Source: JAJPJE01 sp963724985 (GTDB lineage Bacteria; Acidobacteriota; Terriglobia; Terriglobales; Acidobacteriaceae). Taken from it: 64,000 nucleotides of DNA. The stretch spans positions 154,091 through 218,090 of the forward strand of contig CAVRWV010000016.1 in the NCBI GenBank assembly GCA_963724985.1. Direction: 5' to 3'. The position numbers were made by a program, and so were the translations under genes. A model generated the notes under the pieces. The model did not search any database. It saw only the letters and a program-made list of their open reading frames with translations, and had not been told where the DNA came from. Below, piece after piece: positions 16,586 to 26,287 of this stretch; positions within the stretch are counted from its first letter, which is position 1; the number at the start of each line of letters is the position of its first letter.

Positions 16586-17602
16586 TTGAACCAGCTCTCC
16601 ATCTTCCGCAGGAGAAGGCGTGACCGCTTTCTTCTGCGGACCACGCCACCGATCGAGCACCGATACCTGGTGCACACACGAAACGGTGCAGTGGGGAGCG
16701 CAGCTCTTCTCAGTTACATACTCGCGCCGAATATCTTCGACGGTGTATTGCTCCAGCGGCTTGGCAGGATATCCGCGCTGCTGTGAGCAGTAGTGTACGA
16801 GCCCGTCTTCGCAGATATATAGGTAACGCGCTCCCGCACGGCAGCGCCACTCATTCGGCCGGCCGGCGGCGATATTGTCCTGGAATCCGTTGATGCGCGC
16901 GTAGCTGCCTTTTTCCATCGCCTTCATGGCGTGGTAAACCTCGCGCTCGGCTTCGCCCAATGGCATCAGCTGTCCGTCGCCGTTATGAATAATGCCGACA
17001 GTCGAAGTGAAGCCCAGCTCCACCGCGCGATTGCCTACAACCATCGCGTCGTGCGGATCGTGAATGCCTCCGCCAACAACGGAATTGATGTTTACGTGAA
17101 ACTCGGCGTGTTCGGCCAGCAGTTGCAGCTTCTTGTCGAGAGTCTTCAGGCTCTTCTTGGAGACGTCGTCGGGCTTCACGTTGTCGATGGAAATCTGCAT
17201 GTGCTCGAGGCCGGCGCGGTTCAGGCGCTGTATGCGATCGGCGGTGAGCAGGTAGCCATTGGTGATCATCCCCGAGATGATGCCGTTCCACCGCACCCGC
17301 CGGATGATGTCATCCAGCTGCGGATGTAGCAGCGGTTCGCCGCCGCTGATCGTGACGATCGTCGTGCCCAGTTCCCCGAGCTTGTCGACGCGGGGGAACA
17401 TGGTCTCGAGCGGCACGGGATTCGACGTCTTGTCGTACTCGTTGCAATAGGCGCAATCGAGATTGCAGCGGCGCATCGGAATCAGGTGCGCCAGTATCGG
17501 ATGATCCGTCGACACCAGTGCCTTGGCAATCATCTTCCACTCGCGCGAGCGGCGATGCATTGCCTTTACTTTTCGGCTTAGACCCTTGGAGTTCCCCATC
17601 AT
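16577..17602 (-). CDS. Radical SAM protein with SPASM-like C-terminal cysteines
   Basis: 341 residues. The 4Fe-4S/SAM motif is CNLDCAYC (Cys46, Cys50, Cys53), followed by TISGGEPLLHP and the ITNGYLLT strand of the radical SAM barrel. The C-terminal region has further Cys (CRAGARYLYICEDGLVHYC, then CAPHCTVSC) of the SPASM/twitch kind that bind auxiliary iron-sulfur clusters. Substrate unknown: no peptide precursor or cofactor gene is adjacent, although the neighbouring small secreted WXXGXW protein is convergent. The stop codon falls in a repeat element. Confidence 0.85.
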   Translation of the reverse strand: MMGNSKGLSRKVKAMHRRSREWKMIAKALVSTDHPILAHLIPMRRCNLDCAYCNEYDKTSNPVPLETMFPRVDKLGELGTTIVTISGGEPLLHPQLDDIIRRVRWNGIISGMITNGYLLTADRIQRLNRAGLEHMQISIDNVKPDDVSKKSLKTLDKKLQLLAEHAEFHVNINSVVGGGIHDPHDAMVVGNRAVELGFTSTVGIIHNGDGQLMPLGEAEREVYHAMKAMEKGSYARINGFQDNIAAGRPNEWRCRAGARYLYICEDGLVHYCSQQRGYPAKPLEQYTVEDIRREYVTEKSCAPHCTVSCVHQVSVLDRWRGPQKKAVTPSPAEDGELVQIQ

Positions 17603-17732
17603 TCTGACTGGTAAGAGTTTACCGATTGTTAACCTAAAAAGATGCAGAGAAGGCGCGGACGGCAGTTATTACGCGGTGAACGGGGCCTTAGGGTGGCCGA
17701 AACGAGCTAAGCCGTGCCATTGCAACAGCTTA

Positions 17733-17861
17733 ATTCACCACTGAGGCACGACGTGGAGGACCACAGGGTCAAGAACTCGAATCTCCGCTCGGATGACGCT
17801 CAGGGGAAATCTGCAATCTGAAATCTTGATTCTCGGATTCTCCGTGTCTCCGTGTCGTGGG
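17733..17861. repeat. Quasi-palindromic element, CTCCGTGTCTCCGTG type
   Basis: In the 309-base gap between divergent genes, the left arm (aattcaccactgaggcacg, then acgtggaggaccacag) and the right arm (tctccgtgtctccgtgtcg) are degenerate inverted copies of a CACGGAG-like word. Between them is another word run, aaatctgcaatctgaaatct (17807-17826). Nothing else was seen in the gap. Confidence 0.55.
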
Positions 17862-17910
17862 AAAAATTGGACAGGCGAAGCTGCTGGAAGATACGCTGTC
17901 GCCGAAATCC

Positions 17911-20038
17911 ATGAAGCCAATTCTTGTCGGGATCCTCCTCGCCCTCATTCAACCACTACTCGTTGCCCAAAACACACCTGCCACTCTCCACGTCGATGCC
18001 AATCCGGCGCACGCTCACACCTTCGTTCCCAACCGTGCATTGGGAACGTCTATCGACATTCTTCCGAAAGGTGTGGTCGATAAGGTCTACTCGCCGGAGA
18101 TTCTGAAGGAATCGCTTTCCGCGGGATGGGGTCCGATCACCTACCGCCAGAACACGGAATTGCAGATTGCCGCATGGCACTGGAATCCGAATGGATCGTG
18201 GAGCGATCCCGCGCATCAGGGCGGATACTTCACTGGGAGCGCGACGCCGTCGAAGTTCCTCCGCCATTCCTATGGATATCCGCTGCCGCATCGTGGGAAC
18301 ACGCGCAATGGAGGCACCGAGCGCAACTATTCGCGGCTGACGGACGGCGACGCCAACTCCTACTGGAAAAGCAATCCGTATCTCAGCCAGAAATTCACCG
18401 GCGAGCCGGACGCGCAACATCCGACATGGGTAGTGATCGATCTCGGCGCGGTCGAGCAAGTCAGCGCCATGCGGATCGCGTGGGCGAATCCCTACGCGCG
18501 CAGTTACGAAGTTCAATATTGGACGGGCGCTGCCGATCCGTTCGTGAAGCCGCTGGACGGTTCGTGGAGTGAATTCGCAAATGGAAAGATAAGCGGCTCG
18601 CAGGGCGGCACCGCCGATCTGAAGCTGGCCTCAGTTCCAGTTCGCGCGCGATTCCTGCGGATATGGATGACCGAGTCGTCGAATACCTGCGACACACACG
18701 GGAGCAGCGATCCCCGAAATTGCGTGGGGTTTGCCATCAATGAAATCTATGCTGGCGGTCACGCGAGCAATGGAGACTTCGTCGATCTCGTGCTGCATCG
18801 GCCGGATCAGAATCAGACCGCGACCTACGTCTCTTCGATCGATCCGTGGCACTCGGCGGCCGATCTCGCGGAAGATCAGGGCGATCAAACCGGCCTCGAC
18901 CTCTTCTATACCAGCGGCATCACCAACAAGCTTCCGGCGATGATTCCCGTCGTCGATGCTCTATGGCACGCCCGAGGACGCCGCAGCCGAGATCGCTTAC
19001 GTCAAGCAGCGCGGCTATCCGATCTCTTACATCGAGATGGGCGAGGAGCCCGACGGCCAGAACATGATGCCCGAGGATTACGGCGCGCTCTATCTGCAAT
19101 TCGCCACGGCGATTCACAAGGTTGATCCGGCGCTGAAGCTTGGCGGCCCGGTGTTCGAGGGAGTGAACGAAGACATCAAGGTCTGGCCGGACGCGCAGGG
19201 ACGCAGTTCCTGGCTCGGGCGCTTCATCGATTATCTAAAGGCGCATGATCGGATCGGCGACCTGGCGTTCATGTCATTCGAGCATTACCCGTTCGACGCG
19301 TGCGAGACCACATGGTCGGATTTGTATCGCGAGCCGCAACTGGTCAGCCACATCCTGCAAGTCTGGCGCGACGATGGCCTGCCGGCGAACGTGCCTATGA
19401 TGATCACCGAGAGCAACGTCGCCGCCGCTCAGAACCAGGCGATGACTGACGTTTTTGCTGCCCTCTGGCTCGCCGACAATGCCGGAGCATTTCTCACCGC
19501 GGGTGGCGATGTCTTCTATCATTCGCCGATTCAGCCCGAGCCGCTGCGCGCCGGATGCCGTGGCTGGGGCACATACGGCAACTTCGTCGCCGACGCCAGC
19601 CTGCACATACGTAATCACACGTCGCAATACTTCGCGAGCCAGCTGATCAACCTGGAGTGGGTGAAGCAGGGCCCCGATGCGCACAAGATCTTTCCCGCGA
19701 TTGTCGATCTGACCGACGATGCTGGCCATGCGCTGATCACCGCCTATCCCGTTCAACGCCCGGATGGCGAGTGGTCAATCATGGCAGTCAACCGCGATCA
19801 GTCGAATGCACATGCTGTTCGCGTAGTGATTGACGACGGCAGCACGCAGAAGTCTCTTGCCGGGCCAGTGCGCATAGTCAGCTTCGGCAGCGAGCAGTAT
19901 GTCTGGCATTCCGATGGGCCAAATAGTCACGCCGATCCTGCTGGACCAGCAGCGGTGAGCACCGTGCAGGCAGGTGCCGACACGGTGTTTACGCTGCCGA
20001 AGGCTTCAGTAACGGTGCTGAGAGGACGGGTGAACTAA
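17911..20038 (+). CDS. Secreted glycoside hydrolase with discoidin (F5/8 C) domain, one frameshift
   Basis: A signal peptide (MKPILVGILLALIQPLLVAQ) is followed by a discoidin-like carbohydrate-binding region (YSRLTDGDANSYWKSN, TWVVIDLGAVEQVSAMRIAW, ARFLRIWMTESS). After a break near 18955-18960 the next frame runs to 20038 with YIEMGEEPDGQ and MITESN, which look like the acid/base and nucleophile Glu of clan GH-A enzymes, and a C-terminal beta domain. Total length is about 709 residues. It probably attacks a plant or microbial polysaccharide. One lost base would rejoin the halves. Confidence 0.75.
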
Positions 20039-20061
20039 GTCGGCTAGGATTTGGATGGGTG

Positions 20062-20098
20062 CCCCACCCTCTAGCCTTCTGTTGGCGTAAGGGTGGGG
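20062..20098. terminator. Hairpin between convergent genes
   Basis: A perfect 9-bp stem (CCCCACCCT 20062-20070 with 20090-20098) with a 19-base loop, in the 66-base gap between the glycosidase and the convergent membrane protein gene. There is no T run, so its role as a terminator is inferred. It is flanked by a second GGGTG copy at 20058-20062. Confidence 0.5.
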
Positions 20099-20104
20099 AG
20101 AGCC

Positions 20105-21022
20105 CTACGCCTTCGCGCTCCAAATCGCAATGCCCGTTGGAGTGGGTTCTGTTTTCTTTGGAGTGCTTTCAGTGATGTATAGATAAGCGAAACCAATAAA
20201 CATGACTGGCTGAACCGCAGCCGAAGCTGCCAATCCGATCAGCCGAAGGATCCAGTAGATCGTCCACGTCAGCACAACTCGCGAAGCGAAGACGTGGTTC
20301 CACATCCAGAACGGAGCGACGAAGGTCAAATAGCCACCGACGACCGATTCGCAGATCAGGGCGACGAGGTACAACATGTGGCCTTCTGTGAGTCGATCGC
20401 TTCGCTTGAAGCTCCTCCAGAACGGCAGGTTCTCCAGCACCAGGGCGGGGATCGCCAGGGCATAGCGCGACAACACGGTGAATGACAGCAAGCCTGTCAC
20501 ATACATTGCCACATAGGCAGCATTGAGTGTTGCAGATCGAGTGCCTCTCGCGTGAATCAGGTCCTGCGCTGTGAATCCGATGAAGATCGCCAGACCAAAC
20601 GCTACGAGGACCAGGAAGAAAAATGCAGTGGTCATTACCAGAATCTGTTTAAAGTTTGATCTGGCGACATTCAGACTTTCTTCAACGTCTGGACTGTTTC
20701 CACGAAGGACTTCTTGTACAGCCACGCTTGTACCTGCAAAAGCAAAGCAGTAAAAAAGAAAGTCTGCAAAAAAACCAAAGAAGCGCACGGCCGTGCTCTC
20801 GAATATCTCCAGCGAGTGACCGTAGCCTTTCGGAATGGTTCGCCAAATCTCGGTGCTCTGCCACATCGAGAGTTGCAGAATCACTGCACCAAACAAAACT
20901 GCCGGCCAGATCAACTTTTGGAAAAAAGCAAAATGCTGGTGATGGATTCGTGCCACTTCTTTGAGTGATGCGACTTCGTCGGCGAGCCAACTGGATGTGG
21001 CAGTCGGATTCGCAGCGTCCAT
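20105..21022 (-). CDS. Multi-spanning membrane protein of unknown function
   Basis: 305 residues with about six hydrophobic segments (36-56, 80-102, 128-150, 170-190, 222-243, 262-285). Residues 105-130 (EVLRGNSPDVEESLNVARSN) resemble the amphipathic loop of YciC/GDPD-membrane-type proteins. No catalytic residues are seen. It stands alone, convergent with the glycosidase. Confidence 0.7.
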   Translation of the reverse strand: MDAANPTATSSWLADEVASLKEVARIHHQHFAFFQKLIWPAVLFGAVILQLSMWQSTEIWRTIPKGYGHSLEIFESTAVRFFGFFADFLFYCFAFAGTSVAVQEVLRGNSPDVEESLNVARSNFKQILVMTTAFFFLVLVAFGLAIFIGFTAQDLIHARGTRSATLNAAYVAMYVTGLLSFTVLSRYALAIPALVLENLPFWRSFKRSDRLTEGHMLYLVALICESVVGGYLTFVAPFWMWNHVFASRVVLTWTIYWILRLIGLAASAAVQPVMFIGFAYLYITESTPKKTEPTPTGIAIWSAKA

Positions 21023-21073
21023 AGACGATTCAGAGCTGCCGATTGTATCCCGAGTAATTGGAATTATCAGTGC

Positions 21074-21838
21074 TTATTTCACCCGCCCGAAGTACATCAC
21101 CGTCTCGTACTCCATTCGCACTTGTCCCTCGACCTGGTATCGCGCGAACAAATCCCCCGCGGCTCGCATGATCTCTTCGTGATCGCGTTCGCCTGCAGCC
21201 GGAACATACGACGACGATCGCAACCTGCCCAGCAGCCCATCCAAATCGAAGTCTTGGAAGTTGCTGAACCGCCGCACCATCATTCGCGCTGGCTGGAAGA
21301 ATTCCGCTATATCGCTCTCGGATATATTGCGATGCTTTACCTGCAGATAATCTTTGCCGTAGGTAACAATCAGCTGCTCGTATTCGCGAGCGAACGGCGT
21401 GCTTGTCTCATCACGATCGTTCCATAGCAGGACGATCCAACCGCTCGGCCGCAGAATTCGCGTAAACTCCTGCTTGGCGCGTTCACGATCGAACCAATGA
21501 AAAGCCTGCCCAACTGTTACAAAGTCCACAGACGCCGCGGCCATCGTTGTTTCTTCCGCCGACCCCGCTACGGCATGGAATCTCGGTTGCTCGCCCAGCC
21601 ATTGGATCGCCGCAGACCGCATACGCTCGTTCGGTTCCACCACATAAACGGTGTTCCCATTCGACAAAAAGAGCTGGCTCAGAATGCCTGTGCCAGCTCC
21701 GATATCGGCGATGATCGAAGCAGCCGTCAATCCGCACTCGCGTTGAAGCGTTGTCACCACCTCAGCTGGATACGACGGGCGGTAGCGAACATAATCTTCT
21801 ACCCGATTCGAGAAGCGAGTCTTGGAATCACTCGCCAT
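21074..21838 (-). CDS. Class I SAM-dependent methyltransferase
   Basis: 254 residues. Motif I is ADIGAGTGILSQ (44-55), followed by VYVVEPNERMRSAA, AGSAEETTMAAASVDFVTVGQAFHWF and LRPSGWIVLLWND, typical of the UbiE/Tam-like group that uses S-adenosylmethionine. The substrate cannot be told. Its ATG overlaps the stop of the upstream secreted DinB gene by one base (TAATG), implying translational coupling. Confidence 0.85.
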   Translation of the reverse strand: MASDSKTRFSNRVEDYVRYRPSYPAEVVTTLQRECGLTAASIIADIGAGTGILSQLFLSNGNTVYVVEPNERMRSAAIQWLGEQPRFHAVAGSAEETTMAAASVDFVTVGQAFHWFDRERAKQEFTRILRPSGWIVLLWNDRDETSTPFAREYEQLIVTYGKDYLQVKHRNISESDIAEFFQPARMMVRRFSNFQDFDLDGLLGRLRSSSYVPAAGERDHEEIMRAAGDLFARYQVEGQVRMEYETVMYFGRVK

Positions 21839-22365
21839 TACTTCGCAGGCTTAGCCGTTGGCGGCAGCAGCCCGCTTAGCCGCAGATACATTGCCGCCTG
21901 CGCATAATGGTCGGACCATCCGCCCACCATGAAGAACAGGGCCGTCGCCTTGGTAGCCTTGCGCCCGCCGAACAGTGTCGCCTCGTCCCCGAGCTTCGCG
22001 TCGCTGAATCCTGCCAGCGCTTTTCCGCAGTAATCAAACGAGGCGTTCATCGCTGCGACCAGTTTGTCCTTCGGCGTGGTGTCGCTCAGCTCTTCTTTCG
22101 CTGGCGCTGGCACCGTACCCAGCTGCGCGCACAGATTGTTGTTCGACTCCGTTACGTGCACCGCGATGTGCGCGAACGGCTCCTGCTGCGGTGTCGGCTT
22201 GAACGAGAACTTGTCGGCGGGCATTTCGTCGACCGCGGCGGGAAGATTCTTCGCTTGCCGCTGCATGATCAGCTTTACAGAATCAGTAACTGGATTCGAA
22301 GACTGTTGGGCCAGCGCAGAGCTGGCAGCAAGGAACAGGCACGCACAACCAAGGACAACTTTCAT
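21838..22365 (-). CDS. Secreted DinB-like protein
   Basis: 175 residues starting with a signal peptide (MKVVLGCACLFLAASSALAQ). The mature chain has the DinB helical pattern: MPADKFSFKPTPQQEPFAHI AVH and a C-terminal GGWSDHYAQAAMYLRL, with His residues likely to bind metal. Secreted DinB-like proteins are frequent in Acidobacteria and have no assigned role. The ATG at 22365 is chosen because it opens the signal peptide. It is coupled to the methyltransferase. Confidence 0.8.
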   Translation of the reverse strand: MKVVLGCACLFLAASSALAQQSSNPVTDSVKLIMQRQAKNLPAAVDEMPADKFSFKPTPQQEPFAHIAVHVTESNNNLCAQLGTVPAPAKEELSDTTPKDKLVAAMNASFDYCGKALAGFSDAKLGDEATLFGGRKATKATALFFMVGGWSDHYAQAAMYLRLSGLLPPTAKPAK

Positions 22366-22424
22366 CGACTCACCCCTCGAGCAAAAGCATAAATCGCCGG
22401 GGAGAGAAGAACAAATCGCGCCCA

Positions 22425-22453
22425 AGAAAAAACCGGCAACTAGAGTTGCCGGT
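22425..22453 (-). terminator. Rho-independent terminator
   Basis: A 9-bp perfect stem (ACCGGCAAC 22432-22440 with 22445-22453) with a 4-base loop, followed on the minus strand by a run of six T. It probably ends the Yip1-like transcription unit about 110 bases downstream of its stop. Confidence 0.8.
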
Positions 22454-22561
22454 ATAAGGGAATGGAGGGAATACCAATTGACTCTAGCTTGGAACGGTGA
22501 CGTCTCTCTTTCTTGCAGATGACGTTATGTTCATCGTATACGCCTGATGCGAGATCACAAG

Positions 22562-23347
22562 CTACATCGCCGCGAACCCAACGTCCGATCAGCGTCACGA
22601 CGATATACCAGCCGAACACAATGGCGGCCGACGTTCCTTTTTTGGCCTTGCTGATGCAAGTGAACCCAATGGCCATCAGCGCAAGAGTCCAGATCGTGAA
22701 GACATCAATCGACGGAGGCCAGCTTGTAAAGAGCCGGATGATCGGTTGAACTCAGGAAGAAGCCGGGATTGGTCGCGATCGGATTGTCGATGCGGAATGC
22801 ATCGGGATCGGACCCCGCGAGTAAAGACACAATTGCCAGCAGTGTCCTGATGATCGCCCGGCAAGAAAGCATACATCGTGACCGCCATCGTTGCTCCGAA
22901 CTTCATCTGCGTACCCGCTCCGAAGTTGAATGTGCCCAACAACACTGCGGCAATGATCACTGCAACATAACAGGATGAAAAGCGGCGAACAGTACGTGAT
23001 GCCCTGCGTGATCTTCACTGCAAGCGCCATGTTCTGTGCGCGTTGATCCGGTGGCAGCTTTTCCATTCGCTCCACTTGCTTCGGGTTCGATTGCATTTGC
23101 GTATTCGTAATCTTCTCGAAATCCGATCTTCTGGCCCGCCACGCATGACGAAAGCCAGCGAGATAACCGACATCAGCAGCCACGGCAGCCACCAGCTCGG
23201 GCTGCGATTGATATCGGTGAACGTCTTACTGGGTGCGATGAACGTATCGATGATGCGCGACGTCTGTGAGAGTCCTTCGCCCGGCGGAACTGCCGAGACG
23301 GAACCATTTGGTGCTGGAGCAGGTGTAGTGCCCATGCTGTCCTCCAT
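22562..23347 (-). pseudogene. Yip1-family membrane protein, about six frameshifts
   Basis: No single frame is long, but the three frames interlock into one Yip1-like protein of about 258 residues: SRIIDTFIAPSKTFTDINRS and SWWLPWLLMSVISLAFVM, then FEKITNTQMQSNPKQVERM, VIIAAVLLGTFNFGAGTQMK, IIRTLLAIVSLLAGSDPDAF, and finally FTIWTLALMAIGFTCISKAK and IGVGFAAM. The breaks fall near 23136-23142, 23120-23122, 22969, 22858, 22713 and 22582. Nearly all are fixed by removing one base. Such density suggests real decay or locally poor sequence; the protein character between breaks is still well preserved. Confidence 0.7.
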
Positions 23348-23421
23348 GACACGCTTTCTGGGATTTGCGAGATTCTACCGCTGCTCACGATCATTGTCAG
23401 TTGACGTTTGTCATAAAAAAC

Positions 23422-23598
23422 AGTTGTTAGTTGCCAGTTGCTAGTGGTTAGAAGAACCGCCATAGCCAGCGCAAGGGCCTGAAGTTGGGCAATGACAATC
23501 ATTGCGCTGGCAGTTCCAGCGACTGACGACTTCCTCCTGGGCAAAGAAAAAGGCGGCCCTTTTAAGGCCGCCTTTGCTAATCACTAGCCACTAATCAC
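23422..23598. repeat. Inverted word-repeat arms flanking the ftsH terminator
   Basis: Left arm 23422-23452 (gttagttgccagttgctag, tggttag) and right arm 23576-23598 (gctaatcactagccactaat) are degenerate inverted copies of the CTAGTGG word. The ftsH terminator sits between them. The rest of the gap is unremarkable. Confidence 0.55.
23541..23575 (-). terminator. Rho-independent terminator of ftsH
   Basis: A perfect 10-bp stem (AAAGGCGGCC 23549-23558 with 23566-23575) with a 7-base loop and a T-rich run on the minus strand (tttttcttt), 30 bases after the ftsH stop. Confidence 0.9.
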
Positions 23599-23604
23599 TT
23601 GTCT

Positions 23605-25512
23605 TTACGCCGGGCTCGGACGTTCTCCCGGGAGTATTCCCGGGCGCCCATCCGGAGCCGGTTTCAGAACCTGCTGCACGCCACCGTCGTCGTGTGGGAC
23701 TGGCAGCGGCTTGGCGGGAAGTTCCTTCCCGTCGATGAGCAGGCGAATCTCGTTCGCATCAAGGACTTCTCGGTCCAGCAGAGCCATGGCAATCTTCGTC
23801 AGCACCTCGCGGTTGACGGAGAGAATCCCTTTGGCGCTCTGGTAGGCCGTATCGACCAGGCGGCGAACTTCCATGTCGATCTTGATCGCCGTATCTTCCG
23901 AGTAGTCGCGATGCTGTGAAATCTCGCGACCCAGGAAGATTTGCTCTTCTTTCTTACCAAACGTCATCGGCCCTAATTCGCTCATGCCAAACTCGCATAC
24001 CATCTTGCGGGCGAGTTCGCTGGCTTGCTCGATATCGTTGCCGGCGCCGGTCGTCATCGTATTCAGGAAAAGCTCCTCAGCCAGGCGGCCACCCATCATG
24101 ATGGCGAGCCGGGTATTGAGATAATCCCGCGTATACGTGTGCTTGTCGTCGATGGGCAGCTGCATGGTCACACCCAGCGCCATTCCGCGCGGGATGATCG
24201 TTACTTTATGCAGCGGGTCCGAGTGGTCGCTCAGTACGGCCACGAGTGCGTGACCGGCCTCGTGGAACGCCGTGACCTTCTTCTCCTCGTCGGAGAGAAT
24301 CATCGACTTCCGCTCGGCGCCCATCAGTACCTTGTCCTTCGCCAGTTCGCAGTCGGACATCAGCACCGTCTTGCGATTCTGACGAGCAGCGTTCAGCGCC
24401 GCTTCGTTGATCAGGTTCGCCAGGTCAGCGCCGGAGAAGCCCGGTGTGCCGCGGGCGAGTACGGAGAGATCAACGTCATCAGCCAATGGAATCTTGCGGC
24501 TGTGTACGCGCAGAATCTCTTCGCGTCCACGCACATCCGGACGAGGCACTACAACGCGGCGGTCAAAGCGGCCGGGTCGCAGCAACGCCGGATCAAGCAC
24601 ATCAGGACGGTTGGTCGCAGCGATCAGGATGACGCCTTCGTTCGATTCGAAGCCGTCCATCTCGACCAATAACTGATTCAGGGTCTGCTCGCGTTCATCG
24701 TGTCCACCGCCGAGACCAGCTCCGCGGTGACGCCCGACCGCGTCGATTTCGTCGATGAAAATGATGCAGGGGGCGTTCTTCTTGCCCTGCTCGAACAGGT
24801 CGCGAACGCGGCTTGCGCCTACGCCCACGAACATCTCGACGAAGTCGGAACCGGAGATCGAGAAGAACGGAACGTTCGCCTCGCCTGCAACGGCTCTCGC
24901 CAGAAGGGTTTTGCCGGTTCCCGGAGGTCCAACCAGCAGCACGCCTTTCGGAATGCGGCCGCCCAGCTTCTGGAACTTCTGCGCCTCGCGCAGGAATTCG
25001 ATGATCTCTTTCAGCTCTTCCTTGGCTTCATCGACGCCGGCGACGTCTTTAAAAGTCACCTTCTTCTGCTGCATCGACAGCAGGCGTGCCCGGCTCTTGC
25101 CAAACGAGAGTGCCTTATTTCCGCCGGTTTGCATCTGGCGGATCATAAAGAACCAGAGAGCTCCCAGCAGCACCAGCGGCGCCAGGTTCAGCAGCCATGT
25201 CGGCCACGTGCCGCTCTGCGCATCATGAATTTTGATATTGACGCTCTTATCCGTGAGCGCCTTATACATGTCGGGGTAGTTCGCGGGAACCTGCGTATGG
25301 AACCCACCGCCGTCGGTATCGTGGCCCCGAACTTCCGTTCCGGTGATATCGACCTCTTTAACAGCGCCCCGGTTCACGTCCGCCAAGAACGTGGAAAAAC
25401 TGATCTCTTTGTCCTTCGAGCTCGAACCGCCAGCCTTGACCACCTGCCACAGCAGGACGCCCGACAAAACGATTACCAGCCAAAAGACTACTGTCTTAAC
25501 AGTTGAATTCAC
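23605..25512 (-). CDS. ftsH: ATP-dependent zinc metalloprotease FtsH
   Basis: Membrane-anchored AAA+ protease that degrades misfolded and regulatory membrane proteins. 635 residues: two transmembrane helices (about 7-25 and 106-124), Walker A GPPGTGKT (195-202), Walker B IFIDEID (251-257), the second region of homology NRPDVLDPALLRPGRFDR, and the zinc site HEAGH (417-421). The sequence is intact and of normal length. It lies downstream of tilS and an hpt-like gene, matching the conserved tilS-hpt-ftsH order of many bacteria, and has its own terminator. Confidence 0.97.
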   Translation of the reverse strand: MNSTVKTVVFWLVIVLSGVLLWQVVKAGGSSSKDKEISFSTFLADVNRGAVKEVDITGTEVRGHDTDGGGFHTQVPANYPDMYKALTDKSVNIKIHDAQSGTWPTWLLNLAPLVLLGALWFFMIRQMQTGGNKALSFGKSRARLLSMQQKKVTFKDVAGVDEAKEELKEIIEFLREAQKFQKLGGRIPKGVLLVGPPGTGKTLLARAVAGEANVPFFSISGSDFVEMFVGVGASRVRDLFEQGKKNAPCIIFIDEIDAVGRHRGAGLGGGHDEREQTLNQLLVEMDGFESNEGVILIAATNRPDVLDPALLRPGRFDRRVVVPRPDVRGREEILRVHSRKIPLADDVDLSVLARGTPGFSGADLANLINEAALNAARQNRKTVLMSDCELAKDKVLMGAERKSMILSDEEKKVTAFHEAGHALVAVLSDHSDPLHKVTIIPRGMALGVTMQLPIDDKHTYTRDYLNTRLAIMMGGRLAEELFLNTMTTGAGNDIEQASELARKMVCEFGMSELGPMTFGKKEEQIFLGREISQHRDYSEDTAIKIDMEVRRLVDTAYQSAKGILSVNREVLTKIAMALLDREVLDANEIRLLIDGKELPAKPLPVPHDDGGVQQVLKPAPDGRPGILPGERPSPA

Positions 25513-25689
25513 TGATTGCTCCTAACTACCTTGCCCTTGGATATAAAGACACCAAGAACCTGCACTTTTCACTGTTCTTTAGATGCCCCTGGTTCTTTTC
25601 AGACTCCAGTTATTCTGCCCCGTACGATTGTAACCCTTTCCCGCTGACAAAGATGCCACCGGCCGCAATTGCACCGCCGTCGGGCCAAA

Positions 25690-26247
25690 TCAGCTGATCC
25701 GGGCGGGCTTCTCCGCACTCGTCGCTACGAAGGGTAAGTTCCTTCCCAATTCGGGAGTACCGAGTCCGTAGCCGAAAATATATGTCTCATCGACCAGGAA
25801 TCCAAAGTAGTCCGGCTGCAATGGAACCCGCCGTGCTGTTTGGCGGTCAAGCAGCGCTGCCGTCTTTACAGACGTCGCCCCGCGGCTCGCAATCGTTCTT
25901 ACCAGGAACTCAGCCGTAACCCCGCTCACTAGAAGCGTCTCAATTAGAAGAACATCCATGCCCTTTACGTTGACTTCCGGGGTGAACATGATCTCGTGGG
26001 TCACTAGTTCGCCCTGTTTCAGCTCCCGTATCTCGGGCTTTACGAATTGGCAGGTGACCGGCACATCGATTTGCCGCACCAGGTCAGACATAAAAACAAA
26101 GCTGTCTTCCAGGATTCCAACCGCAGACAGGCTCCGGCCCGCGTAGTCGCTGGAAATCTGCCGGGCCATGTCGCGCACACGCTTCTGTATCTGATCGGCG
26201 CTGATGACCACTCTTTGAATTGGTGGTGCGCCTGCTGGTTGATCCAA
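25690..26247 (-). CDS. Hypoxanthine phosphoribosyltransferase-like protein with altered active site
   Basis: 185 residues, recognisable as an Hpt-type phosphoribosyltransferase from the C-terminal half (VKTAALLDRQTARRVPLQP, DYFGF, GYGLG, RNLPFVA) and its place between tilS and ftsH. However, the PRPP-loop motif usually reading V-E-D-I-I-D-T-G is IETLLVSG here (102-109; both Asp lost), and the PPi-loop usually reading L-K/R-G-S is LEDS (46-49). It may be a non-catalytic or re-purposed homologue; canonical Hpt activity is doubtful. It starts at TTG with GAGGG upstream, 41 bases after tilS. Confidence 0.8.
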   Translation of the reverse strand: MDQPAGAPPIQRVVISADQIQKRVRDMARQISSDYAGRSLSAVGILEDSFVFMSDLVRQIDVPVTCQFVKPEIRELKQGELVTHEIMFTPEVNVKGMDVLLIETLLVSGVTAEFLVRTIASRGATSVKTAALLDRQTARRVPLQPDYFGFLVDETYIFGYGLGTPELGRNLPFVATSAEKPARIS

Positions 26248-26287
26248 GGATGACCCTCAAAAAGGCGTTGTCGCTGATTTTCGCAGA

